Source: Gammaproteobacteria bacterium
GTDB lineage: Bacteria; Pseudomonadota; Gammaproteobacteria; Pseudomonadales; Cellvibrionaceae
Assembly: GCA_021151625.1 (NCBI GenBank)
Contig: JAGKWY010000034.1
Span: forward strand, 1 to 33,053
Direction: 5' to 3'
DNA: 33,053 nucleotides
How positions within the stretch are numbered: the first letter of the stretch is position 1; every line of letters starts with the position of its first letter. The notes below the pieces were generated by a model. It saw only the letters and a program-made list of their open reading frames with translations, was not told the DNA's origin and ran no database searches. Shown in pieces: positions 25,547 through 33,037 of this stretch. Made by a program: the position numbers and the translations under genes.

Positions 25547-25786
25547 TTAGCGTTGTGGCTCATCCAGTTCGTTAAGAAAATCGTTGTAGTTGTACTCTGC
25601 GATCCCACTCTCCTCACCTTGAATCAGCATCTGACGGAGGGCTAGGAGTTTGTGTTCAGAATCTTCCAGCAAACGTAAACCTGCTCTTACAACTTCGCTA
25701 GCGGAACCATAACGACCAGACTCCAGTTGTTCGCTGATAAAGCTATCAAAGTGATCCCCCAGGGTAATGCTGGTATTTTTCGCCAT
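25547..25786 (-). CDS. ParD-type antitoxin (ribbon-helix-helix)
   Basis: Protein of 79 residues that begins with the ribbon-helix-helix part (MAKNTSITLGDHFDSFI, then SGRYGSASEVVRAGLRLLED) characteristic of ParD/CopG-type antitoxins. An acidic toxin-binding tail ends DFLNELDEPQR. The start at 25786 was chosen over an upstream frame to 25858 because it matches the family N-terminus and has a purine-rich GGGGG directly upstream. The segment just upstream, around 25810-25830, holds two TTGGTA copies that may be its own operator. Confidence 0.88.
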   Translation of the reverse strand: MAKNTSITLGDHFDSFISEQLESGRYGSASEVVRAGLRLLEDSEHKLLALRQMLIQGEESGIAEYNYNDFLNELDEPQR

Positions 25787-25944
25787 GAGCCCCCCATGAA
25801 TATTTAATTTTGGTACATATTGGTATCTTATGGCGGCGACTGATTGAAAATCAAGCAACTTTAAACGATCTCCCTGGTGCCAGAATTCAATGTAAAGACC
25901 CGTTTCCCGCCTTGGCTTCCCGCAGTTTTCTCGGTAAACTCAAT

Positions 25945-25966
25945 TTGTCTTATAATATTAGGACAA
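25945..25966. promoter_or_regulatory. GntR-type operator before the 26009 GH43
   Basis: TTGTCTTATAA (25945-25955) differs by one base from the site before TonB receptor 2. The outer TTGTC and GACAA arms of the 22-bp segment are also inverted copies. It lies 54 bp before the GH43 start. Confidence 0.5.
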
Positions 25967-26008
25967 TAATAATCAACCCTATGCTAACAATAATGAACAG
26001 GTACCACT

Positions 26009-27373
26009 ATGTATAAACGTCTATTGGCCGGAATTGGCCTTTTGCTCTGCAGTTTTACGGCGTCGGCGATTACCCTTTCTGGTCTTATCAACTCCCATGA
26101 CCCAGGCACTATTACCAAAGATGGCAGTACTTACTTCCATTTCACAACTGGTACGGGAATCTGGTATTCAACTTCTACCAACCTGACCAGCTGGACCGGT
26201 GGGGCAAGCCCGGTGTTTACGACTTACCCATCATGGATTTCCAGCAAGATCTCCGGTTTCAGCGGTTCCTTCTGGGCGCCGGATGTGATCCACATGAATG
26301 GCTATTTCTACCTTTATTACTCGGTGTCCACTTTCGGTACTTCGGTCTCGGCCATTGGTGTGGCGCGCTCGGCATCGCTCACTTCACCCAGTTGGGAGGA
26401 TTTGGGAATTGTGGTGGAATCTTTTGGCGGCAGCTCAGAAATTAATGCAATTGATCCTGCGCTTTACCGCGATCACGACGGCAAGGTTTATATGAGCTAC
26501 GGTTCCTTTTTTGGTGGAATCGGTATGGCGGAGATCAATCAATCCACCGGTAAATTAAATGGCAGTGTGACCAAAGTTTACGGCGGCAATCATGCGGATA
26601 TTGAAGCGCCCTATATCGCGCGCAATGGCGATTACTACTATTTGTTTATCAATCGCGGTGCTTGCTGTAACGGTTCGAGCAGCACCTATTACGTGCAAGT
26701 TGCTCGCTCCACTTCAATCTATGGTCCCTACACCGATGTGCGCACTTTATTGCCCAATACCGATGGTAAATACAAGGGCCCTGGCCACATTGGTGTGCTG
26801 AAACAAGATGGCTGTAATTATGTGTCCACCCACTATTACGATTTGAATGATGGCGGTAATGCCAAACTCGATATTTTAAAAATGACTTACAGTGATGGCT
26901 GGCCGACATTAACGCGCAGTTTTTCGGTGGCAAGTTGTGGCGGTGTGAGCGACGGTTTGTATCGCATTACTGCGCGTCACAGCAGTAAGGATTTAATGCC
27001 TGCCGCAAAATCCAGTGCGAACGGTGCAATGATCCAGCAAGAAACCTGGAATTCCTATCGTGCACAGCAGTGGTATGTGATTAATCAGGGGACGGGTTAC
27101 TACAGTTTGATAAATGCGGGTAGTTTGAAAAGCCTGGATGTATATAACAATTCCACCGCGGCCGGTGCAAATATCGCGCAGTGGGATTACTGGGGCGGTG
27201 CAGGACAAAAGTGGAGCCTGACCAGCAGCAGTGGTTATTACACACTTAAATCGCAGTTGAGTAATTTGCCACTGGATATTTTAAATTTGAGCACAGCCAA
27301 TGGTGCGCAAGTGATCCAGTGGACTGCAACAGGTGCAACTAACCAGCAATTTAGTTTGACACGGTTGAAGTAA
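26009..27373 (+). CDS. Secreted GH43 arabinanase with C-terminal ricin-type domain
   Basis: Predicted secreted endo-arabinanase of 454 residues. The signal peptide MYKRLLAGIGLLLCSFTASA is followed by a GH43 domain (about 25-310) with Asp31 (SHDPG), Asp149 (NAIDPAL) and Glu199 (DIEAPY). FWAPDVIHMNGYFYLYYS and YKGPGHIG fit arabinanases. The C-terminal 140 residues form a ricin-type beta-trefoil (IQQETW, IAQWDYW, VIQWTA), probably for binding polysaccharide. It is the close paralogue of the gene at 12162 but keeps the usual IDP and EAP motifs. CAGG lies upstream of the ATG, and an operator-like site is 54 bp away. A terminator separates it from the GH97 gene. Confidence 0.92.
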   Translation: MYKRLLAGIGLLLCSFTASAITLSGLINSHDPGTITKDGSTYFHFTTGTGIWYSTSTNLTSWTGGASPVFTTYPSWISSKISGFSGSFWAPDVIHMNGYFYLYYSVSTFGTSVSAIGVARSASLTSPSWEDLGIVVESFGGSSEINAIDPALYRDHDGKVYMSYGSFFGGIGMAEINQSTGKLNGSVTKVYGGNHADIEAPYIARNGDYYYLFINRGACCNGSSSTYYVQVARSTSIYGPYTDVRTLLPNTDGKYKGPGHIGVLKQDGCNYVSTHYYDLNDGGNAKLDILKMTYSDGWPTLTRSFSVASCGGVSDGLYRITARHSSKDLMPAAKSSANGAMIQQETWNSYRAQQWYVINQGTGYYSLINAGSLKSLDVYNNSTAAGANIAQWDYWGGAGQKWSLTSSSGYYTLKSQLSNLPLDILNLSTANGAQVIQWTATGATNQQFSLTRLK

Positions 27374-27394
27374 ATATTGATGAGTTGAAATAGG

Positions 27395-27438
27395 CTGCAG
27401 CATTGGGTGTGCAATAAAGCCCCATGCTGCAGTTTTTT
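27395..27438 (+). terminator. Terminator between GH43 and GH97 genes
   Basis: CTGCAGCATTGGG (27395-27407) pairs with CCCATGCTGCAG (27421-27432) with one bulged T, followed by six T. It probably causes partial termination before the GH97 gene, which has no obvious operator of its own. Confidence 0.85.
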
Positions 27439-27468
27439 CATTTTGTTATAAATAACAAAGAGGTGAGC

Positions 27469-29448
27469 ATGAAAACACTAGGTAAGGTATTGGTATGTAT
27501 CGGTTTGGTGACGGGGTTTGTTGCAGGTATTGTCGGGTGCAGTAAAACCGCGCCGGAAACTTTAACCAGCCCCGATAAGCAAATTGCTGTGAAAGTATTT
27601 GTTACCGAAAAAAATACGCTTGCCTACAGTGTGGATCGCGCTGCACAACCCGTTATTCTTGAATCACCTTTGGGATTGCAGCTAGCCGATGCCGATTTCA
27701 CTCATGCTTTAAAAATTGATGCACAGTCCAGTATTTCACCGGTTGCTGATGCCTACAAAATGCGCGTGGGTAAGAAGAGTGATATTAGCTATAACGCCAA
27801 TGAACAAACCTATTCGATTAGCAACGCACAACAGCAAAAACTGACGCTGACATTGCGCGCATCCAATGACGGTGTTGCTTTTCGCTATTCGGTGAATGAT
27901 CCGGCAATTGCGAACAAACAATTCATCAACGAGATTACCGGCTTTCATTTGGCATCAACGGCCAGGGCATGGTTACAACCTATGTCGGTTGCACAAACGG
28001 GCTGGAGTAATACCAATCCATCCTATGAAGAACATTATCAAATCGATGTGCCTGTAGGCACTGAATCCACTTTGAAGCAGGGTTGGGTTTTCCCCGCGCT
28101 GTTTAATTCTGGCGATAACTGGGTAGTTATTTCTGAAACCGGAATGGACGGTTCCTGGCACGGCTCGCATTTGCAATTAGGTGCACGTGCAGGGGAATAC
28201 CAAGTGGTACTGCCGCAAACGCCGGAAGTATTTATCTCTACCACCGGTGAGAAAGGCGCACTGCTGGCAAATACCAATAAAAATGCAAATGCACAACAAC
28301 AATTGCAGTCACCTTGGCGAATTATTGCATTGGGCTCGTTGCCCACAATAATGGAATCTACCCTGGGAACCGATCTCGCTGCTCCTGCTGTTGCTGTGGA
28401 TACCAGTTTTATTAAACCGGGTCACAGTTCCTGGAGCTGGGCAATATTAAAAGATGACTTCACCACCTTTGATGTCCAGAAAAAATTTATCGACTATGCC
28501 GCCGATATGCACTGGGATTACACCCTGATTGATGCCGATTGGGACAAAAAAATCGGTTATGAAAAATTAAAAGAACTGGTGGGTTATGCGGCGCAAAAAA
28601 ATATCGGCATCCTGGCCTGGTATAACTCCTCTGGCGACTGGAACCAAACGCCCTATAGCCCCAAAAGCAAATTGATTACTGGCGAACTGCGCAGTGCAGA
28701 GTTTGCGCGTTTGCAAGAAATCGGCATTAAAGGCGTCAAGGTGGATTTCTTTGGCGGCGATGGCCAATCCTTTATGCAGTATTACATCGATATTTTAAAC
28801 GATGCGGCAGCTCATAAATTGTTGGTAAATTTTCATGGCGCTACTCTGCCGCGCGGTTGGCAACGCACTTATCCCAATTTGATGACCATGGAATCCATCA
28901 AAGGTTTTGAATTCACTACTTTTACCCAGGCAGATCAAGACCCGGTTGCGCAGCATGTAGCGACCGCATTGTTTGCACGCAATTTGTTTGACCCAATGGA
29001 TTTTACACCCATGGCATTTGGTGATATTCCCAATATCAAGCGCGTAACGGAAAATTCATTTGAACTGGCCGAGTCGGTATTGATGATTTCCGGTATCCAG
29101 CATTTTGCAGAAATTCCCGAAGGTATGGCGACCGCACCGGAATACGTAAAAACTTTTTTGCGCGAATTGCCACGCGAGTGGAATGAGGTGAAATTTATTG
29201 ATGGTTACCCAGGTAAGTTCGCCGTAATTGCGCGCAAAGCGGGTGATGCCTGGTATGTCGCAGGGATTAATGCGGAAAAAGAACATAAAACCCTGACGCT
29301 GGATTTAAGTTTTGTTGGCGATAAAAAAGGCCTGTTGATTGCCAGTGGCGAAACCGAGCGCAGTTTTGTGCAACAGGAAATCAATAGCAAAACCCCGCAA
29401 ACCATTAACCTGCGGCCCAGCGCCGGTTTTGTGATGGTGTTGAAATAA
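27469..29448 (+). CDS. GH97 glycosidase, retaining type, lipoprotein
   Basis: Predicted lipoprotein glycosidase of 659 residues. The signal MKTLGKVLVCIGLVTGFVAG ends in lipobox IVGC. The N-terminal beta-sandwich (about 30-280) and the barrel (about 290-560) have the GH97 layout, with GHSSWSWAILKDDFTTFDVQ, HWDYTLIDADWD and GILAWYNSSGDW. GVKVDFFGGDGQ carries Asp426, placed like the nucleophile of retaining GH97 enzymes (alpha-galactosidase BT1871 type); MESIKGFEF supplies Glu475 as a possible acid/base. In an arabinan locus the attractive substrate is beta-L-arabinopyranose, which has alpha-galactose stereochemistry and is cleaved by some Bacteroides GH97 enzymes. Alpha-galactosidase remains possible. 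The start at 27469 was chosen for GAGGTG and the lipoprotein signal; a longer frame would begin inside the terminator. Confidence 0.9.
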   Translation: MKTLGKVLVCIGLVTGFVAGIVGCSKTAPETLTSPDKQIAVKVFVTEKNTLAYSVDRAAQPVILESPLGLQLADADFTHALKIDAQSSISPVADAYKMRVGKKSDISYNANEQTYSISNAQQQKLTLTLRASNDGVAFRYSVNDPAIANKQFINEITGFHLASTARAWLQPMSVAQTGWSNTNPSYEEHYQIDVPVGTESTLKQGWVFPALFNSGDNWVVISETGMDGSWHGSHLQLGARAGEYQVVLPQTPEVFISTTGEKGALLANTNKNANAQQQLQSPWRIIALGSLPTIMESTLGTDLAAPAVAVDTSFIKPGHSSWSWAILKDDFTTFDVQKKFIDYAADMHWDYTLIDADWDKKIGYEKLKELVGYAAQKNIGILAWYNSSGDWNQTPYSPKSKLITGELRSAEFARLQEIGIKGVKVDFFGGDGQSFMQYYIDILNDAAAHKLLVNFHGATLPRGWQRTYPNLMTMESIKGFEFTTFTQADQDPVAQHVATALFARNLFDPMDFTPMAFGDIPNIKRVTENSFELAESVLMISGIQHFAEIPEGMATAPEYVKTFLRELPREWNEVKFIDGYPGKFAVIARKAGDAWYVAGINAEKEHKTLTLDLSFVGDKKGLLIASGETERSFVQQEINSKTPQTINLRPSAGFVMVLK

Positions 29449-29457
29449 ATTGCACAT

Positions 29458-29547
29458 GTAGGTTGGAAGAGCGCAGCGACTTCCGACATTTAACCGTCTC
29501 TGCGTTAATGGGGCATTGTCGGAAGTCGCTGCGCTCTTCCAACCTAC
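29458..29547. repeat. 90-bp palindromic repeat element with 31-bp perfect arms
   Basis: The arm 29458-29488 (beginning GTAGGTTGGAAGAGCGCAGC) is the exact reverse complement of 29517-29547 (ending TTCCAACCTAC), with a 28-nt interior. It resembles the dispersed extragenic palindromes of gammaproteobacteria that begin GTAGGTTGG. It lies between the GH97 and GH43 genes and would form a very stable RNA hairpin in a shared mRNA. Confidence 0.9.
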
Positions 29548-29589
29548 CCGGCATTACAAATAGATGTAAACAGTGAGAGAGAAAATACA

Positions 29590-31503
29590 ATGAAGAAATT
29601 ATTAACGAGCCTTTTATTGCCGATCTTCTTGTTAAGTTGTGCAACCAAAGAAACCGATAAAGCTGGTGTTGCTAATAACACACCAGTTGCTCAAGCAGAT
29701 GCTAATACTTTTACCAATCCCATTTATCCCAACGGCGCTGATCCCTGGTTGGAATATTTTGATGGCAATTATTATCTCACTACTACAACCTGGACCTCCC
29801 AGCTGGTAATGCGAAAATCGCCAACGCTCGCGGGTTTGGCAAATGCAACGCCCATTCATATCTGGTCGGAAAGTGAATTGGAGCGCTGCTGCAATTTTTG
29901 GGCATTTGAATTCCATCGTTTGAAAACGGAACAAGGTTATCGCTGGTATGTAATGTATACCTCCGGGATCGCCGAAAATTATGATCGCCAGCATTTGAGT
30001 GTGATTGAAAGCGAGGGCGATGATCCGCTCGGCCCTTACACTTACAAAGGCTCGCCTATGCCAGACACCTGGAATATCGATGGCAATTATCTGGAGCACA
30101 ACGGCCAGCTTTATCTATTGTGGTCTGAGTGGGTCAAAGACGAGCAATCTATCTTTATCGCCAAAATGAAAAATCCCTGGACGATTACCGGCGACAAAGT
30201 ATTAATTTCCAAACCGGAATACGAATGGGAAAAATCCGGTATGAAAGTGAATGAGGGGCCGGAGATTTTAAAGCGCAACGGCCGTACCTTTATGATTTAT
30301 TCGGCGAGCTTCTGTAATACGCCGGATTATAAATTAGGACTGATTGAGTTAACTGGCGATCCATTAAAGCCTGAATCCTGGAAAAAATCTGCTGAGCCAG
30401 TATTTAGCAAAGCGAATGGCGTTTATGGCCCTGGCCACAATGGATTTTTTAAATCGCCCGATGGCACTGAAGACTGGTTGATTTATCACGGTAATGCGAG
30501 TGAAAAAGAAGGTTGTAGTTCTACCCGCTCCTTGCGTGCACAAAAATTTACCTGGAATACCGATGATACTCCCAATTTCGGTGAGCCGGTTGAAGCAGGA
30601 AAACCGGTAATTTCTCCAGCAGGTGAAAACGGCCCGCTAGTAACCAAAGTGCAGGGCACTCAAGTGCAATTGGTAAGCAAAGCGAATCACCAATGCGTTG
30701 CTTTTGATGTGCATGGAAAAATTATTTCTGCTGATTGTAATAATGAATCTGCCATCAACTGGGTGTTGGATTACACCACCGGCGGTAATTATCGTTTGGT
30801 AAATAAAGATGGAAAATTTCTGGGACAGGGTAATGAAAAATGCTCGGCAGGAAAAACCGATGAATTAAATATTGCGCCCTGGCATAATCAACTCTGCCAG
30901 CAATGGCAATTGGTACCCCATGAGCAAGGTTGGTTAAGTTTGATCAACGCACAAACCAAACAGCCCATTCAGTTTGCGGATTGCGCTGAGCCAGCAGCTG
31001 TAGCAGGAACAAAATCGGTAGAGGATGTGCCGCAGTTTATCGAGCAAAAACCGGCGTGCAGTTTGTGGCGAGTTCAACCCTTGCAAGAAGTGGCTATCAC
31101 CAGCATTCAAAGTGGTAAGGCAATTAGCGTTGCCGGTGCAGCAAAAGTTGGTACCAATATTGAGCAAGATGAATGGAAAAATGCAGCGAGCCAGCGCTGG
31201 GTATTTGTGCACACAGAACAGGGTTTTTATCACATTCAATCAGCTGCCAACGACAAACTGTGCTTGAGTGTGGCCAATAAATCGATTGTGCCCGGTGCCA
31301 ATATTGAGTTGGCCTCCTGTGGTGATAAGCAGGCGCAATGGCAAGTGGACTTCCTGGCGGATGGTACTGTGAAACTCGTTAATCGCAAAAGTAATCTGGT
31401 GATCGATTTGGCTCATTGTGGCGTTGCTAACCACACCAACTTTGCGCAGGGGCAATGGTTAAATTCCAATTGCCAGCGTTTCCAATTAAAGCCAATTCCA
31501 TGA
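29590..31503 (+). CDS. GH43 exo-arabinofuranosidase with ricin-type repeats, lipoprotein
   Basis: Predicted alpha-L-arabinofuranosidase lipoprotein of 637 residues. The signal MKKLLTSLLLPIFLLSC has lipobox LLSC. The GH43 domain (about 40-340) has Asp51 (NGADPW), Asp164 (WNIDGN) and Glu222 (NEGPE). TFTNPIYPNGADPW and LTTTTWTSQLVMRKSPTLAG match the exo-1,5-alpha-L-arabinofuranosidase group of Streptomyces avermitilis Araf43A (GH43_26), as recalled. Two ricin-like trefoil regions follow (about 350-490 and 495-637), with motifs such as ASQRWVFV and NSNCQRFQL. Expected FWAPEFHRL is FWAFEFHRL here, a Pro to Phe change near the active site. The ribosome site is modest (GAGAGA). It probably trims arabino-oligosaccharides at the cell surface or in the periplasm. 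Confidence 0.9.
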   Translation: MKKLLTSLLLPIFLLSCATKETDKAGVANNTPVAQADANTFTNPIYPNGADPWLEYFDGNYYLTTTTWTSQLVMRKSPTLAGLANATPIHIWSESELERCCNFWAFEFHRLKTEQGYRWYVMYTSGIAENYDRQHLSVIESEGDDPLGPYTYKGSPMPDTWNIDGNYLEHNGQLYLLWSEWVKDEQSIFIAKMKNPWTITGDKVLISKPEYEWEKSGMKVNEGPEILKRNGRTFMIYSASFCNTPDYKLGLIELTGDPLKPESWKKSAEPVFSKANGVYGPGHNGFFKSPDGTEDWLIYHGNASEKEGCSSTRSLRAQKFTWNTDDTPNFGEPVEAGKPVISPAGENGPLVTKVQGTQVQLVSKANHQCVAFDVHGKIISADCNNESAINWVLDYTTGGNYRLVNKDGKFLGQGNEKCSAGKTDELNIAPWHNQLCQQWQLVPHEQGWLSLINAQTKQPIQFADCAEPAAVAGTKSVEDVPQFIEQKPACSLWRVQPLQEVAITSIQSGKAISVAGAAKVGTNIEQDEWKNAASQRWVFVHTEQGFYHIQSAANDKLCLSVANKSIVPGANIELASCGDKQAQWQVDFLADGTVKLVNRKSNLVIDLAHCGVANHTNFAQGQWLNSNCQRFQLKPIP

Positions 31504-31553
31504 GTGTTAATCACTTTCTTGTTTAATTCAGCGCTACTTGTGAATTTTTCACC

Positions 31554-31584
31554 ACCCTCATCCCCCCAGTTGGGGGATGAGGGT
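31554..31584. repeat. GC-rich extragenic hairpin
   Basis: ACCCTCATCCCCC (31554-31566) pairs perfectly with GGGGGATGAGGGT (31572-31584) around CAGTT. With no T-run it resembles a REP-type extragenic palindrome rather than a clean intrinsic terminator, although it follows the GH43 stop by about 50 bp. The rest of the 206-bp gap 31504-31709 shows nothing else I can name. Confidence 0.6.
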
Positions 31585-31709
31585 AGTTGTCTGCGTTATT
31601 AGCATGATCATTAGTCCGAAAGGCTTTCTGCTTGATGAGAGGCGATTCGGTGAGCGTTTCTGTGGTGAACGTGAATGTAATGAATCCGGGATGATTTAAG
31701 GAGATTGCT

Positions 31710-32207
31710 ATGAACCAGAAAATTATGAACCAGAGAGCTGTGAATCACAAAGGTATAAACGGGCAAGATGAAAAATTGCTGGAGTTGCGCGTGCAAAGTT
31801 TGGAGGCTGAATTAAACCGACAAAAAGCACCACCGGCGAAAACTCATTTTTGGGCTAACCCGGCAATATTGGCGATTCTGGGAGCGGTATGTACGGCTTC
31901 ATTTGGCTTGGTTACCAACAAAGAGCAATTGAATGCGAGCCGACAACTGGAACGCGACAAAATGGAATCGTCGCTAATTTTAAAGGCGATAGATTCAAGT
32001 GATGCAGGGCAGCGTATATCCGCTTTAAAATTTTTAGTAAAGGCCGGGTTGATCTCTGATCACGATAAAAAAATAGATGAACTGAAATTGGAAGATGTGC
32101 CGCGTATAAAAAATACGCCTGCGCCGACCAAGCTAACCCTGGGTGCTACCCCGGAAAACAATAATGATCAAGCAAAGTCGCCTAATGTTCCTGTTGCCAG
32201 GAATTAG
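31710..32207 (+). CDS. Unknown single-span membrane protein with coiled coil
   Basis: Protein of 165 residues. A polar N-terminus is followed by a coiled-coil segment (about 18-42, DEKLLELRVQSLEAELNRQ), one transmembrane helix (about 48-70, NPAILAILGAVCTASFGLV) and an amphipathic region with ALKFLVKAGLISD (about 105-120). The tail is Pro/Asn-rich. The pattern of membrane helix followed by 'ILKAI ... LKFLVKAGLI' occurs in scattered bacterial hypothetical proteins of unknown role. AAGGAG lies 6 bp before the ATG. It is convergent with the regulator and has no visible link to arabinan, apart from position. Confidence 0.75.
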   Translation: MNQKIMNQRAVNHKGINGQDEKLLELRVQSLEAELNRQKAPPAKTHFWANPAILAILGAVCTASFGLVTNKEQLNASRQLERDKMESSLILKAIDSSDAGQRISALKFLVKAGLISDHDKKIDELKLEDVPRIKNTPAPTKLTLGATPENNNDQAKSPNVPVARN

Positions 32208-32260
32208 GCGGATAAGAAAGTGATGCGGATTTGCTAGTGGTAATCGATAGCTGCGGGCAA

Positions 32261-32980
32261 CTATTTTTGATTGGCAATTGAATCTTCAATAAAATTCAAG
32301 GCTTCGTCGATCAATGCCAGCATGGCTTGGCGCGCGCGCTCCGGGTTGCGGTTTTTAATCGCGTTATACACTTTGGAGTGATCTTCCACTACGCCTTCGT
32401 GGTTGCCTTTAATCGGATTGGTGTGGCTGATACTTACGCGCAATGCGGTGGAAATAAAATCGCGCAGGCGAATGTAGAAACGGTTGTTACTGGCATAGAG
32501 GATACTGACGTGGAAGGCGATATCCGCTTCCAGGTCTTCTTTACTATTGCCTTCGGCCAAGCGCATTCCTTCCAATGCTTTTTCGATAGCAGCGAGTTTA
32601 CTGTCGTCGGCATAGCGCGCGGCGAGGGCGGCCGCTTCCGGTTCAATAGCGATGCGCACTTGCAAAAATTCTTTCAGCACATGCAGTGAAGGTTTGCTTT
32701 CCAACACCCAGCGCAATAAATCCGGATCAAAAATATTCCATTGGTCTTCGGGTTGAATACGAATGCCCTGACGCGGCTTGCTGGTGATTAATCCTTTGGC
32801 GGATAACATTTTTACCGCTTCGCGGACGGCACTGCGGCTTACGCCGAATTTATCGCACAGTTCTGCTTCAGTGGGCAGGCTGTCATCAACAAATTCACCA
32901 CAGATAATTGTGCGTCCCAGCTCTTGTACCATACGCTGTGAAAGATTGAAGTTGCGATCGAGAATTGCCATCGTTGTCAT
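32261..32980 (-). CDS. DgoR-like GntR/FadR-family transcriptional regulator
   Basis: Transcription factor of 239 residues. The winged helix-turn-helix (about 12-75) has LPTEAELCDKFGVSRSAVRE and GLITSKPRQGIRI. The C-terminal FCD effector domain (about 98-230) follows. The linker QWNIFDPDLLRWVLES is very like E. coli DgoR as recalled, so it belongs to that FadR subgroup. FCD residues Asp153, His157 and His201 are present, but the third His of the metal-binding type is absent (QAMLALID), as in DgoR. It probably represses the arabinan genes until a pathway sugar or sugar acid binds. A TTGT-N7-ACAA site at 33023-33037 in its own promoter suggests autoregulation. The operator pattern TTRTA-N-TACAA across the window fits this family's TnGTnnnACnA. 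The ligand is unknown. Confidence 0.92.
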   Translation of the reverse strand: MTTMAILDRNFNLSQRMVQELGRTIICGEFVDDSLPTEAELCDKFGVSRSAVREAVKMLSAKGLITSKPRQGIRIQPEDQWNIFDPDLLRWVLESKPSLHVLKEFLQVRIAIEPEAAALAARYADDSKLAAIEKALEGMRLAEGNSKEDLEADIAFHVSILYASNNRFYIRLRDFISTALRVSISHTNPIKGNHEGVVEDHSKVYNAIKNRNPERARQAMLALIDEALNFIEDSIANQK

Positions 32981-33022
32981 TGCTCTGATAGACCGAAATT
33001 ATGGCAGCAGATTAACGATTTA

Positions 33023-33037
33023 TTGTTAATAATACAA
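33023..33037. promoter_or_regulatory. GntR-type operator in the regulator's own promoter
   Basis: TTGTTAATAATACAA has TTGT and ACAA half-sites spaced by 7. The inner TAATAATACAA (33027-33037) matches the local operator at 9 of 11 positions. It lies 43-57 bp upstream of the regulator start at 32980. Confidence 0.5.

Noticed and set aside
27424..27468. Upstream extension of the GH97 gene
   Set aside because: It would begin inside a terminator stem and place non-signal residues before an otherwise perfect lipoprotein signal.
29458..29547. Insertion sequence ends
   Set aside because: The arms enclose only 28 nt, with no transposase and no obvious target duplication. An extragenic palindrome explains it better.
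32208..32260. Terminator between the unknown membrane protein and the regulator
   Set aside because: No stem with a T-run could be found in this convergent gap.
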